Positions 52,175 to 63,160 of a stretch of DNA of 64,000 nucleotides are shown here, one piece after another. Where the stretch lies: the NCBI RefSeq assembly GCF_016920785.2, contig NW_024609835.1:170062995-170126994 (forward strand), read 5' to 3'. The DNA is from Ixodes scapularis (Eukaryota > Arthropoda > Arachnida > Ixodida > Ixodidae). The notes under the pieces were generated by a model. That model was not told the origin of the DNA. It saw nothing but the letters and a program-made list of their open reading frames with translations, and ran no database searches. Positions within the stretch are counted from its first letter, which is position 1. Each line of letters opens with the position of its first letter. Position numbers and translations under genes: made by a program.

Positions 52175-52560
52175 GTTGCTTCTATAGGACTTAGTGTCAA
52201 AGTACGTGACACCAACCTGAACGCAAAAAAGGACTATCTGATTAGGCGCCATGTCATCGCCGCTGCAGCCAGGCCAACTGAAGTGATGGCTGGGATGGAT
52301 CCGTTTTATAGCGCTGAGGTCCGGTGACGTCACAGCTAATGGTACCTTCCATTGGTCCACGCATCGCCCGTCGATTGCTGATGAGAAGGGTGATTCCCAC
52401 GTTGACTCAGCGAAGGGAGCCAGACCGCGGGCCGTAGTTCCGTGGGTGCCTAGTTGATATCTGTCAGGGCCATCCCCGATGCGCGCGTCAGCAAACAGGA
52501 TCAAGACGAAAAAAATGACGATCTGATTAGACGTCATGTCTTCGCCGCTGCAGCCAGGCC
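52175..52560 (-). repeat. Two ~285-bp monomers at the 5' end of LINE-2
   Basis: The block around GATTAGGCGCCATGTCATCGCCGCTGCAGCCAGGC (near 52240) recurs near 52524. Each monomer contains an ATG followed by NQIV-F plus hydrophobic residues, and the monomers are in the same frame (95 codons apart). Tandem 5' monomers often act as LINE promoters. Confidence 0.6.
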
Positions 52561-52917
52561 AACTCCAGCAGCCAGGCCACTACATGTATCGCTCCGAATG
52601 ATTGTCAGAAAAAGACAGCTTTAGTGGCCATGAAAATTGCTCGTTAATAAAAAATCTTTGAAATTCCTTTCTATTACACACGCACTGATCTCCACAACGA
52701 GTTTGGATCTCTATGACACCCTGCGCTTCGGGTTTGGAAAACCCCTGCGTTTCGGGTTTTGACAAATCCAGAGGTGCATTTTGTTTTCTGTTATGAACCC
52801 CAAAGGGGAGAATGTGGAATGCTATTTCTCCGACTCTTCATCAAGAGAGTCTGGTGCAGCCTCAAGGTCTACACCAAGGCGCCTCTACAGAAAACATAAG
52901 AGCGGCGATGGCCTCAA

Positions 52918-54850
52918 CCGGGTTGCACGGCAGCTGATAATGAACGCATACGCTCAGGTGCGACACGCACCGCCCGCCAAGATTAGGTAACCCGGCCTCA
53001 CTGTGGAGAAGTCCTGCATCGAAGTCAGCAAACTGCTTGGCGTTGGTGTACGGGCCATACTCGAGATCAGGAAGGGGGCGAAAGCAACCGAGGCACAGCT
53101 TTTTTGACGAGTGGTGCACGAATGCACCTTATGTCAAAAGCCCCGTGTCATATAACCCACGGCAAACACCCAGCCCTTTTCGCCCCGCTTTCAGAAGCTC
53201 CAGCTTGAGAAGCCGATGACGTGTATCCCTGGAGCTTGTGTAACGTGTGCACGCGAGCTTGTCTAGCGTAATCATGCCATACCCGAGACTCGAGTAAAAA
53301 ATAAATAACTGGATAATTTTTTTTTCTTTAGGCATACACATTCCCGTCTTCTGACGTTAAGAGTGAAACAGTCAGAAAAGATCAGTCACTTGCAAACATT
53401 TAAAGACAACTGTTTTCAAGCATTGAATCAAAGCTTTCGTCGGCTGTGAAGCACGCGCGGATTCCCAATTTCGGCGAAGTGGGTTCTGTCAAAACTGTTA
53501 ACCCGCAGCTCATGGAGCAATACATATCACAGCAACAAACACCGGTTCCATCTGAAAAATATTTGTCTCCCTCTATGTAGATAAAGTCTATAATTCTGTC
53601 TGAGCTTCCTCCGTGACAGCAGAGTGCATCACTGAAGAGACGTGTTGTGGAGCGTTAACATCTTAGGTTAAGACATGGACAATGCTGGTTCAAGCGCGAA
53701 GGGAAATATGGGATGGGGGCGGTGAAGAAGGAACGGGGTAATTTAACCCGGAGTTTTCAAAACGTGGGGCTAATAACGCAGTGCTTTTGCGACAGGAATT
53801 CTGCACGCGGGGCAATCGTGTACACCTCTTTTGAAACTCTCTATTAATTGCCCAGCAAGGGAAGGCAAGATGCGGTGCCAAGTCAAGTGCGGTGATTTCA
53901 TGCTGTGCGCACTGAGATCGTGCGTCCACTGTTTCTTTCAACGGAACGAGGTCCCCACGGTCAAAAAGGCAACGGCCGAATTCTGCAAGAGCACTGGACT
54001 TCCCTCCTTGAAGGCTTTGACTGTGAGTCGCCTTCTCAACGACATCAAATTCGAGCACGGCAAGAGGGAACGAAACTCGCGGCTGATTGAAAGAGAGGAC
54101 GTCGTTGCGTGGCAGCACAGGTAACTGCCTAACATCGCACTTCACCGGCAAGATGATTCGAAGATCTTCTAGCTGGAAAAGACGTGGGTGGCGACAGGGC
54201 AAACTGTCTCAAGGGTGTGGGTACACACGACTGTGTCCTCATCTCACGACACCTTCATGCGTGGTCTCTCAACGGGCCTCAAGCAGCCATCGGCAAAGGG
54301 CCAACGCCTTATCCTCACCCACATTGGCAATGAGGACGGCTTCAGCGACAGCTGCATGGACGTGTTCTGTGGCCAGAAAACTGGTGATAACCATGAGGAA
54401 ATGGATGGCGCCAGCTTCGAGAAGTGGTCGACGGTGTCCTCGACGTACTGCCGACGAGAAGCGTTGCCGTCACGGACGACGCTTCTTATTATTCTCGGCG
54501 GTTGAAAGCAGTGCGGACTGCAAGTTCCCGCAAGGACAACATCTGACAGGGGCTGACATCTAAAAAAACATTTCATAGAACCCCAAGACGCTGAGGATGC
54601 AGCTCCTCGACGTTATGGCGTTGGTGAAGCCGCATCGCCTAAATCATCGTGTGGACAGTGCTGCTGAGACGGCCGCCCGCACTGTGGTCAGGTTCCCGCC
54701 TTATCACTGCGAGTTCAATCACAATGAACTGATATGAGTCCAGATAAAAAAAACTTCGTTTTTGTCCAAAGCACGACGTTCAAGATCGTCGACGTGGGGA
54801 CATTCTTCAACGAAGATGTTGGCAAAGTCACCACTGATTAATGCTGTGAG
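52918..54850 (+). pseudogene. DDE transposase pseudogene (Tc1/mariner-like)
   Basis: The N-terminal helix-turn-helix part (52918-53110) has a VEKSCIEVSKLLGVGVRAI block. A ~700-bp non-matching stretch follows. Then comes 53870-54120, with FFQRNEVPT and a LIEREDVVAWQHR block. The catalytic region is 54170-54510, with RVWVHTTVSS, GLSTGLKQPSAKGQRL and GDNHEEMDG blocks. A C-terminal FPPYHCEFNHNELI block lies near 54690-54740. The first catalytic position (LDETW in relatives) reads LEKTW, and several frameshifts and stops occur, so it is inactive. The 700-bp gap could be an old insertion or an intron (a TTTTTTTCTTTAG acceptor-like tract is at about 53322-53333). Terminal repeats were not found. Confidence 0.65.
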
Positions 54851-54859
54851 GTATGTTAC

Positions 54860-55940
54860 TGACACTTAAGAAACGTTCAGACGATGCAATGCCACAGGTG
54901 CCCACACCCAGCCTATCGTCATCCAGCTGGATAAAGAGCTGTATGGCGATCCAGCTCCTCATCCGCCCCATCAAAAAGCGACCTGTCGGGTATTGATCAA
55001 CTTGACGAAGCGTAGCGCCAACATTAAGGAGAAAGCGTGCAACATCTCAAACTACACGACTGTCCATTTAAGGACCACCCATATGGTGTAAAATCGGATA
55101 GTCATTCTTGTCCACCGCTGACCTTCCGTGTCTCATGCTGTCATGCTTCTCTGCTTTGTTACCTAATTGTTTACGGCTTTTCGATATGGTAGTTACCAGA
55201 CAAACTTTTTTTTTGTTGCAGTAATGTCAACGCTGGTGTATGTGTTCTACTGTGCCATGAATCACCAGTATGGAGATCAACCTCGTCAATAGACCCTTTC
55301 CGAAATTCAGTCTGGCCACTTTGATCACTATCATCATCTGTGGAACGGCATCTGTGCCATACGAATGGCGGCCTTCTAGTGACTGATAAAGGAAGACGTT
55401 GAAGATGCTCCTAAACGGATATTGCGAGGCCTGTACGTTCGGGGGTCAGTACGAAGCGAAGTAGGGCTGGAACACAAGAGCTACGTAAGCGTTTATTTCT
55501 AATTGCTAAGATTCAGTCAATCTGTCGTGGCACACAATCGGCTTTAAAGCACTTTGGTGTATAGAATTTTGTCGAGGCATCTCAGTGGGTTGGAGCTTTG
55601 TTCTGAATGCACGTTCTTGGTCACCATCGACCTGAAAGTGATCGAGAAAGAACTCACACTGAACAATTCCTCGCGTGCCGTCGACTTGCGAAAGTGACGG
55701 TGCCGATACAAGTTCATTTCCGCCATTGATAGGGCAAAACCTAAACTGCTTTACGAACCACCAGATGGCACTGAATTTCTGAAAGGGTCTATACAAAAGT
55801 TTGCAGCGCACCTGCAGCAGAGATATCAGATGCCTCATTGGCTTTCCGCTGTCTAAATATGTTCTCTGAAAAACAGATTGGAATTTCATTGTAAATAAAC
55901 TCTTTCTTGTCCGATAAAAACGACACAACAATCACTGCCA
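54860..55940. other. No gene recognised
   Basis: Possibly decayed continuation or flank of the transposase element. A 141-codon minus-strand frame at 55506-55931 has no ATG-linked features or domain that I recognise. It ends where the satellite array starts. Confidence 0.45.
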
Positions 55941-55949
55941 GTGCTCCGC

Positions 55950-56749
55950 TTTAAAGCTTAAATGGAATATCTGTGGCCATTCACAACGATTGAGGCCATT
56001 GGGAGAATAACGATAGCATGCGTTAGCACAGTGGAGAGCAAAATCCCTTTTCCAATGCTTTCTTTCGAAGCAAAAATGGGACGCCTGGGGCCATTTACAC
56101 AAAACAGTAAGTGTGTCAGCACTGTGGATAGCAAGCTTCCACTGCCAGTGATCTGTTTCGACGCGTAAACGTCTGCGGTCATTCACAAGACCGACGCCAC
56201 ACTGAAAATCGCAATAACGTGTGTCAGCACTGTGGACAGCGAGCTCTCACTCCCAGTGATTTGTTTTGAAGCATAAACAGGACCTCTGTAGTTATTCACA
56301 CGGTTGAGGCAACTCTGAGAACAGCAGTAACGTGTGGAAGCACGGTGGACAGCAAAATCTTAGTACTAGGGATCAGTTTTGAAGCATAAACGGGACGCCA
56401 GTGGCCAAACGCACAACATAGTACTCTAGGAATAACAATGACGTGTCTTAGCACAGGGGAGAGCAGAATCCCAGTACCAGAGCTCCGTTTCGAGGCATAA
56501 ATGGGACGTCTCTATCCAAACACACGATGAGGCCACTCTGAGAACAACAATAACGTGTGTTAGTCTAATGAAGTCACAATCACAGTGCCAGTTTTAAAGC
56601 ATACGCAAGACCTTTGTGGACATTGACACTACTGAGGCAACTTTGAGATTAGCAATAACGTGTGGAAGCACGATAGAGAGCAAACTCTTAGTGCTAGAGA
56701 TATGTTTCGAAGCATAACAGGAACGCAGGTGGCCGAACACACTATAGAG
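55950..56749 (+). repeat. ~110-bp satellite array, block 1 (about 7 units)
   Basis: Each unit contains GAGGCCACTCTGAGAAT, AATAACGTGTGTCAGCACTGTG, a CAGTGATCTGTTT block, GAAGCATAAACGGGACG and GTGGCCATTCACACG. Unit anchors (AACGTGTG) fall near 56005, 56105, 56215, 56328, 56436, 56550 and 56655, a 105-113 bp spacing. Units are 70-85% alike. The array is cut by gypsy-5 and resumes at 63161. Confidence 0.85.
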
Positions 56750-56979
56750 TGTAATGTTCCAAGGCAAAGACGAGAACAAAGAGGAGGCTAAAAAGGGGAA
56801 CAAAAAGAAGAGGAAGGCGATAAAATAAAAACGCCATTTACTCCTGTTACGTACTTCGGACCTTTATACTTGGCGCAGTCGACGAGATTCGTTCACAATG
56901 TGGATCCAAATATGTTTGACCCATGGAGAAGAAGGACGGCTCATCGTGGAGAGCTACCAAATGGAGGGTGAGGAACCAA

Positions 56980-57171
56980 GGGGGCTATGTTGCACGTTTT
57001 GGACTCCCAGGTTACTAGGGAGAAGGAAGTGACGTCAACGACACAGCAAACGCAGATGGGCTGTTGATAGAAGAAAACAAAATCAACATCTAATCTGCAT
57101 TCGCTGTGTTGTTGACGTCACTTCCTTCTCCCTAGTCTCCTGGGAGTCCCAAACGTGCAACATAGCCCCCC
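56980..57171. mobile_element. Fold-back MITE, copy 1, with TGACGTCA in both arms
   Basis: A ~190-bp near-perfect palindrome with ends GGGGGCTATGTTGCACGTTT. Both arms contain GAAGTGACGTCAACGACACAGC. Same family as 59466-59657. Confidence 0.85.
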
Positions 57172-57469
57172 AGTTCATCTACCCCAGCAATCCAGCAGCT
57201 CGGAGCTCATCACCTTCATCTCCGGTAAGGCGAAATTGTCGCCAGAAGATCTTGTCCAAAAAAAAAAACAGTAAAGCTGAATATCAAAATTGACGATTCC
57301 AAGAGTTGTTCAACGAGCCAACCGCCACTCTACTTCAAGTAGCTCCGGCCGAAGAGAACCTCTCATCAGTTGTTGCTCAGTTGCTGCAAATGCAGGTATC
57401 GTACCTTGAACAGCAAAGGCAGTTTATGGCGACAATGACTGAGACTATCAGGGTTCCCGACTGAAGATA

Positions 57470-58129
57470 GGAGGAAATGGTAAGCCAGATATGTTCGATG
57501 GAGAAAGTTCAGCTGCGGCTACTTGTTAGAGTTCTACGAGTACGCCTGCGAGAAAAATCGTTAAATAGAAGACACGGAACGAATAACAAATTTTGCGGCT
57601 ATTCTTGACAGGGAATGCCAAAAAGTGGTATGAACTCCGCGTTCGTGAGTGCATGAGCGATTCGGGGGAACGTCGGAAGCAGTGTTTCACTACTTCATTC
57701 GAGGTGAATGCTGTTGAACGCTGGTACAAGGCAATCTTCCACAAACATCAGGAAGGCAGCTTGATGGACTACTTCTATGAGAAGAGACGACTTTTCCAGC
57801 TCGCTGACCCTGCATTGCAGGAAACATCCATCGTCCCACTGGTCCTCCATGGCATAAACACAGACGCACAAAAGCAAGTACAAGAAAAGTCTCCGAAGAC
57901 CACTGAAAATCTCCTGCACTCACTAGAAGACGTATGTGTGGACTTCCCAACTGCTCATGGGCAACGACGATCAGTGACCAACCCCAAAAGTACGACTTCC
58001 GACAGTCGTAACGGGAACCAGCTCCCCGCCTACCAGGCAAGTAATAAGCCTTGCATGAATAAGTCGGGACACAACTCACTCAAACTAATCGCAGAGAGCG
58101 CTGCTGACGAGCAATCAAAAAACGAATAA
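57470..58129 (+). pseudogene. gypsy-5 Gag
   Basis: The capsid block FLTGNAKKWYELRV near 57600, FHKHQEGSLMDYFYEKRRLFQLA-type sequence near 57750-57810 and the VLHGI block mark a retrotransposon Gag. The beginning (57470-57590) is in another frame with stops. A zinc knuckle is not clear (only CMNKSGH near 58055). The product would have packaged element RNA. Confidence 0.75.
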
Positions 58130-58135
58130 AGACGG

Positions 58136-58351
58136 GTGTACAGTTCCAACCGATGCCAAAAAAATGCGACTGTCTATCTTATTAGGTACAACATCCTCTT
58201 TACCCCTTTTATCGTCAGTGGTAGACAGGTGGATGCCTTAGTTGACACCGGAGCATCTATCAGTCTTGTTAATAAGAAGATCGTGGACGAAAACAAATAC
58301 GAGCTGGAAAGCCCATCGAAGTTCACAGCTATGACAACACCATTAAGCTGA
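58136..58351 (+). pseudogene. gypsy-5 protease
   Basis: The aspartic protease block VDALVDTGASISLVN gives an intact DTGA active site near 58235. The frame ends at 58351 by a stop or frameshift before the RT. Confidence 0.78.
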
Positions 58352-58496
58352 TGTAAACTGGGTGACACTGGAAGTGGACTTCCAGGGAAAGAAGCTTACA
58401 GTTGAAGCACTCGTCGTAGAGGAGGTCGAGTTCATGCTCATTTTATCACGATCTGATATGAAGCGTTTTCGGATGAACATTTCTTGAAAGTACGCA

Positions 58497-59455
58497 GTGA
58501 CACTGGACCTGGACGTGGACATTCAGCCTATGGACACACTGAAAGAGCTCCGTACTGTGAAGAGTTTAGATGACATACCTACACTGTACCCGGACCTAGT
58601 ATGTGTTGGATCATATCCGCCAGCAACCTCAGTCATTAAGGTTTACTTTGAGCTACGAGTTACTTCCGTAATACGAAGAAAACCTTACAGCATGACGCAC
58701 GAAATAAAGATGTGACACCGGAATCATAAGACCATCGACCTCACCATTCGCATCTCCAATCACCATCGTGCCTAAAGAACATCTCACGTTTCAATTATGC
58801 ACAGATTACCGCCAAGTGCCAGACCGAGCTCTTCCATTTCCCAATGCCACGCGTGGATGACATCATCAACAAGGCGGGAGGGTGCTCATGGTTTTCCCGG
58901 ATTGATCTCTGCAAAGGGTATTGCCAAGTCCCCCTCGAAGAAGAAATTAAGAGATGTACTGCCTTTGTGACGTCATTTGATGTCTACGAGTATAACCGGC
59001 TACCATTTGGATGAAAGAATTCAGGAGCCTGGTTTCAGAAGATGATGAATGAAGTGCTCAAAAACCTCCGGTGTGATTCCTGTAACGTCTATGTCGACGA
59101 CATCGACGACATTCCCGGACAAGAGAAGAGCACGTCGACCATCTGTCCCGGGTTCTCGAAGCACTGAGCACAGCCAAGTTGAAGATCAACATGAAGAAAA
59201 GCGAATTCTTCCAAAAAACAGTACCATTCCTCGAAAGAGTTTTGCACGGCCAAAACAAAAGCACAAAGGAGGAATCAGTGCAGAAAATCTCCAGGCTGAC
59301 AAAACCTTATGACTTGCACTAACTCCGTGTTTTTCTCGGGCTCGCTGGACATTTTCGAGCATTCATGAAAGAATATGCAACGAAGACGAAGTGCCTTACC
59401 ACTTTGACTCAGAAGGGTACTCCATTTATCTGGTCAGATGAGGGCGAAAGGGTGT
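58497..59455 (+). pseudogene. gypsy-5 reverse transcriptase
   Basis: Blocks in several frames: FPMPRVDDIINKAGGCSWF (about 58835-58900), FSRIDLCKGYCQVPL, a LPFG block ending in a stop near 59011, and VYVDDI (catalytic YVDD, about 59085). The thumb region and connection to RNase H (GLAGHFRAF-like) extend to about 59455, where MITE copy 2 is inserted. Multiple frameshifts make it non-coding. Confidence 0.75.
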
Positions 59456-59465
59456 ACGACTACCT

Positions 59466-59657
59466 GGGGGGCTATGTTGCGCTTTTTGCACTTTCAGGAG
59501 ACTAGGGAGAGGGAAGTGACGTTAACGACTCAGCAAACGCAGATTGGGTGTTGATTTCGTTTTCTTCTGTCAACATCCAATCTGCATTTGCTGTGTCGTT
59601 GACGTCACTTCCCTCTTCCAAGTCTCCTGGGAGTGCAAAAAGCGAAACATAGCACCC
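59466..59657. mobile_element. Fold-back MITE, copy 2
   Basis: A ~190-bp palindrome with ends GGGGGGCTATGTTGC. It interrupts gypsy-5 coding between YDYL and VKVISSDP, and CCTGG at both edges is a plausible short duplication. The right arm has GTTGACGTCACTT; in the left arm the same site has decayed to TGACGTTA. Confidence 0.83.
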
Positions 59658-59777
59658 CTGGTCAAGGTAATTTCTTCTGACCCAGTTCTTGTGCTACTCG
59701 ACTTTGAACTTCCTTTCGAACTCTGTACAGACGCTTCACGCTATGGCACAGGAGCCGTCCTCTGCCAGAGACACTAG
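59640..59777 (+). pseudogene. gypsy-5 RNase H, first part
   Basis: It carries the ELCTDASRYGTGAVLCQR block with the first catalytic Asp of RNase H. The frame is cut at about 59778 by a composite insertion (LINE plus SINE) and resumes at about 62480. Confidence 0.78.
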
Positions 59778-59997
59778 ACAGAACCTCCCAACCGCCAGTT
59801 AAAAATAGGAAGTGTCTATTCTGCCGGCAGCCGGCACAATAACCGGGTGGAAAAAGTGCCGGCAGTAGTCGCCTATTGGGTCTCGTATAAAACGGAATGT
59901 AAACACGCCTATTCTAAGCTGTGGATTAGCTCAGTTTTTAAGAATCTCGTTGCCTGGCCGCAGCCAGCCCCCGAACGGGCCACGAAGTGTGGGCACC

Positions 59998-62037
59998 CTA
60001 GTTAGCCCCGCTCCTGTCCCTCCGTTGCCAGGTGCGCTGGTCCTTCAGTCGTTTTGCCTCCAGTCTATTTTTTATGTGCTGCCATTCCTTTCCTTCGTGA
60101 TATTCCTCCCCCGCGGCAATGGAGAGGAGCCACCTCAGCCTTGACTTGAAGTAGTCCCACGTCGGCCTGGCGTCGGTGCGACATTCCACCATGGCAGTAC
60201 GCGCCAACCAAATGGACTGCAGACCCAGCAGGACAATTGCCGGGGCTACGTCCGAATTGTCGGTACCTCCGAGGTTCAAATACTTAAAGACTGTCCACTC
60301 AATTTCAAAATGCTGCCCAAATGCCACCCTGAGTTCGTCCCAGAAGAGATACGCATTTGAGCACTCGACGAAGACGTGCTGTATCGTCTCACTCGCGCCA
60401 CACAGGTCGCAGTTTGTAGACCAGGGGACGAAAACACCCCTCGCGGCCAACCACACCTTCAAAGGCAGCACCTCGAGGTGGAGTCGGACGAAGAAGTCCT
60501 TAGTGGATGCCGGGACAGGAAACCTCCGCACCCGCTTGAAGAGCCCGGCTGCGCAAAGGGGAACCGTCTCCATTCTGTAGAGGGGAACTGGGAGCACGAT
60601 GGCGAGTGTGTCCCAGTACAGCGTCTTGCGGCTGGCAGCAAGTAGGTATTCCCAAGAGAAGTGGACCAGGAAGAACTCCACTTAGGCGGCGATTTCTGCG
60701 TCGAACCGCAGACCCGCTCCCCTGGTGGTGCGACCTGTGGTACTGACCATCCATCTGCCGAGGTATGGGTAGCCGAGGTAATGTAGGGCACTTAAAAAGA
60801 GGGGGTCCCGCCTGTCTCTGAAGAGATGCAAGCGCTGCACTTGGAGCTTCAGCACCACGTTCACGAGGCCCAGACCTCCGGCCGCTAAACTGAGGAAGAG
60901 GTTGCTGCGCCGCGTCCTCTCCATCGTCGACCTCCAGATAAAGCTCGCCCAGCTTCGGTGAATACAATTGGCAGTTGACTCGGGACACACGGCAGCTTGT
61001 GCCCAGTAGAGTACCGCTGGATATGAAGTAGAGTTGCAGACGTACGCTCTATTAAAGAGCGATAACCGCCTGCCGAGCCACGGGGACAGCTTCGCCTGAA
61101 TGGCGTTGGTCTTCTGACGCCACTTTTCCACCGTGGGCCCACGTTCTCCAATCGGCGCTCCCAGATAGCTGTCAACCGTTGTTCTCCATTCGATGTCTGC
61201 GAAGATTGTGGGCGTTGTGGCCCAATCTCCGAGCCAAGCACCGATAGACTTCCGCCGGTTGACCTCTGCTCCAGACGCTTGGGAGAACACCGCGACGTGC
61301 TGCAAAGCAGCCTCAACCTGAGCCTTGGAGGTGCAAATCAAAGCCACATCATCGGCGTAAGCCAGGAGCTTCACGTGTTGATCGCCCATCTGCAGTCCTT
61401 GTATGGTTGTGTCTCGGATGATGGCCCGGCAGAGGGGCTCCAGTTGTAGGGCGAAGAGTATGGGAGAGAGCGGGCAGCCCTGTCGCACCGAGCGGCCTAT
61501 CGGTATTGAGCGCCCCTTATCGCCATTGACGAGAAGTCTCGTCGATATGTCTCGGTAGCATAGGCCCACCCAGTCCAACATTCCGTCCCTGACCTCACAT
61601 TTCTTCAGCACAGCCCTTAGGAACTCGTGGGACACCCGGTCAAAGGCTTGGCTCGTGTCGAGTTGAAGGACCGCCAAAGGCTGGTGTCCCTCACCACTTG
61701 CCTCCCTGACGATACGCATGGCGTGGAGGTTTCGCGCTACGGAACGCCCCCGTAGACCGTAAGCTTGATGGTCGCCCACCACGCACCGAAGTCCAAGATC
61801 CAACCTTCTCGCCAAAATTTTGGCAAGAATTTTGTAGTCCCCACAGAGAAGACTGATGGGCCTGTAGTCCGTCACTGCTGGGTCGGAGCTGTTGCCTGCC
61901 TTTTTCGGGATGAGCACCGTAAGACTTTCCCTCATGGACGGAGGGAGAAGCTTTCGCTGAAAGATATCTTGGTATACCTCTACCAGAATGGGGCAGAGGA
62001 GGTCCATGTTATCTTGTGGTCTGTAAACCAGGACTGA
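59998..62037 (-). pseudogene. Tx1/L1-like LINE ORF2 fragment: RT plus C-terminal zinc domain
   Basis: The minus-strand frame begins inside the RT (5'-truncated at about 62037). Blocks are TVLIPKKAG, YRPISLLCGDYKILAKILARRL, QLDTSQAFDRVSH, RQGCPLSPILFAL and the catalytic AYADDV at about 61345-61362. The long thumb and connection follow, then a C-terminal zinc motif CDLCGASETIQHVFVEC near 60330-60420, as in zf-RVT domains. A single in-frame TAA at 60682 splits the frame into 476 and 227 residues. Otherwise it is open over 2 kb, so the insertion is fairly young. The LLC-DYKILAKILA block points to the L1/Tx1 group. 3' UTR-like sequence extends to about 59780. Confidence 0.82.
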
Positions 62038-62165
62038 CTTTTTTTTCCTCCTCTTTTTTTGTCTCTTTATCTTGATAATAGAATGACTAAACATATGAAA
62101 GTGTCCACTCACGTTACGTGTAACTGCAATATGTAAATAAACTTGTTTTTGTTGGGAAAAAAAAA

Positions 62166-62343
62166 ATGGATTAGCTTAGTGGGTAAGATGTGCGCCTCAT
62201 ACACAGCAGGATCTTAGTTCAATCCCCCGAGGGAATTTTTTTTTTCTTCGAAATTTTGTTTTCTGTTGAGGTATTAGGCGATATTTACGACATCTCACTT
62301 TTAAAATTAACACTGAAAAAGAACACAAAAAAAAAAAAAAAAC
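62166..62343 (+). mobile_element. tRNA-headed SINE with poly(A) tail
   Basis: TGGATTAGCTTAGTGGGTAAG is box-A-like and AGTTCAATCCCC is box-B-like (about 62216-62227). The anticodon-loop-like CTCATAC lies between them. A T-tract at 62235-62245 could stop Pol III. The element ends in a 15+ nt A-tract near 62329-62343. Immediately upstream an AATAAA-type end plus A-tract (about 62134-62165) looks like another retroposed 3' end. Confidence 0.6.
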
Positions 62344-62479
62344 ACGAATGTTGTTGACGAAACACTTCCTTTTTGGGGGTGAATGGAGGACAGCGGGGCT
62401 TGGGCCGGCCGGCACGCCGCCGCGATGCGGTGGTACAGGTGGGCCAAATAGGTCAATATATTTCTAATGAGCAGCCGCA

Positions 62480-62793
62480 GACTGTCGCCGCTAAAAATAG
62501 TTGGGTACTACTCATACACGTTTTCCAAGAACCAGGAAAACTATGCCACCACAGAGAAAGAAGCTCCAGTAGTGGTCATGGTTTTGCGATATTTTCGAAA
62601 TTACCTTGAAGGTCGTCATTTTAAACTTTTCACGGACAACCAAGCTCTTACTTACCTCTTAAGTTTACCTCAGCCGAAGGGACGGCTGGCCAGGTGGATC
62701 GGCGAGATTCAACAGTTCTCGTCTGACGTAACCCATCGACCCGGAGAAAAGCTTCCTGATGCTGATGCCCTCCTCCAGGATAAACATTTTTAA
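62480..62793 (+). pseudogene. gypsy-5 RNase H, second part
   Basis: YSYTFSKNQENYATTEKEA, a FRNYLEGRHFKLFTDNQALTYL block with the last RNase H Asp, and the THRPGEKLPDADALL linker to integrase. It continues the frame broken at 59777. After the stop at 62793 no HHCC or DDE integrase sequence can be found before the 3' LTR, only ~240 bp of unrelated sequence, so integrase is deleted. Confidence 0.82.
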
Positions 62794-63160
62794 AGATATC
62801 TTGACCGAGAGCATTCACCATGCTCGAATCGGGTAAGGCACTCAAGAGATGGAAGTGCGAGATGGAAAGGTTCATGTGCCAGAGTTCAGTGTTCGTACAA
62901 TCCTACAGCAAAATATGCAGGCAACAAGGAATTCTCAAGACTCTGTACTACTTGGGACCAAATGACACCACCGAAATCACTGCTCTTAGGAACGTGGTTC
63001 CATATCACCTCAGGAGGGTTGAGGACAAAAGGCCCGGCGTGTGTAATGTTCCAAGGCAAAGACGAGAACAAAGAGGAAGCTAGAAAGGGAAACAAAAAGA
63101 AGAGGAAGGCGATAAAATAAAAACGCCATTCAGTCCTGTTACGTACTTCGGACCTTTATA

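Larger units (their letters stand above)
56750..63160 (+). mobile_element. gypsy-5: Mag-like element inside the satellite, heavily invaded
   Basis: 119-bp LTRs at 56750-56868 and 63042-63160 are nearly identical (TGTAATGTTCCAAGGCAAAG to GGACCTTTATA). A primer site TGGCGCAGTCGACGAGATTC follows at 56871, again tRNA-Ser-like. Gag, protease, RT and split RNase H are present, and integrase is absent. Two fold-back MITEs, a Tx1-like LINE and a SINE lie inside. The satellite resumes directly after the right LTR, and an imperfect flank (TAGA versus TTGA) may be the target duplication. Confidence 0.85.

Noticed and set aside
53690..54202. 170-codon minus-strand frame
   Set aside because: It is antisense to the better-supported transposase pseudogene on the plus strand.
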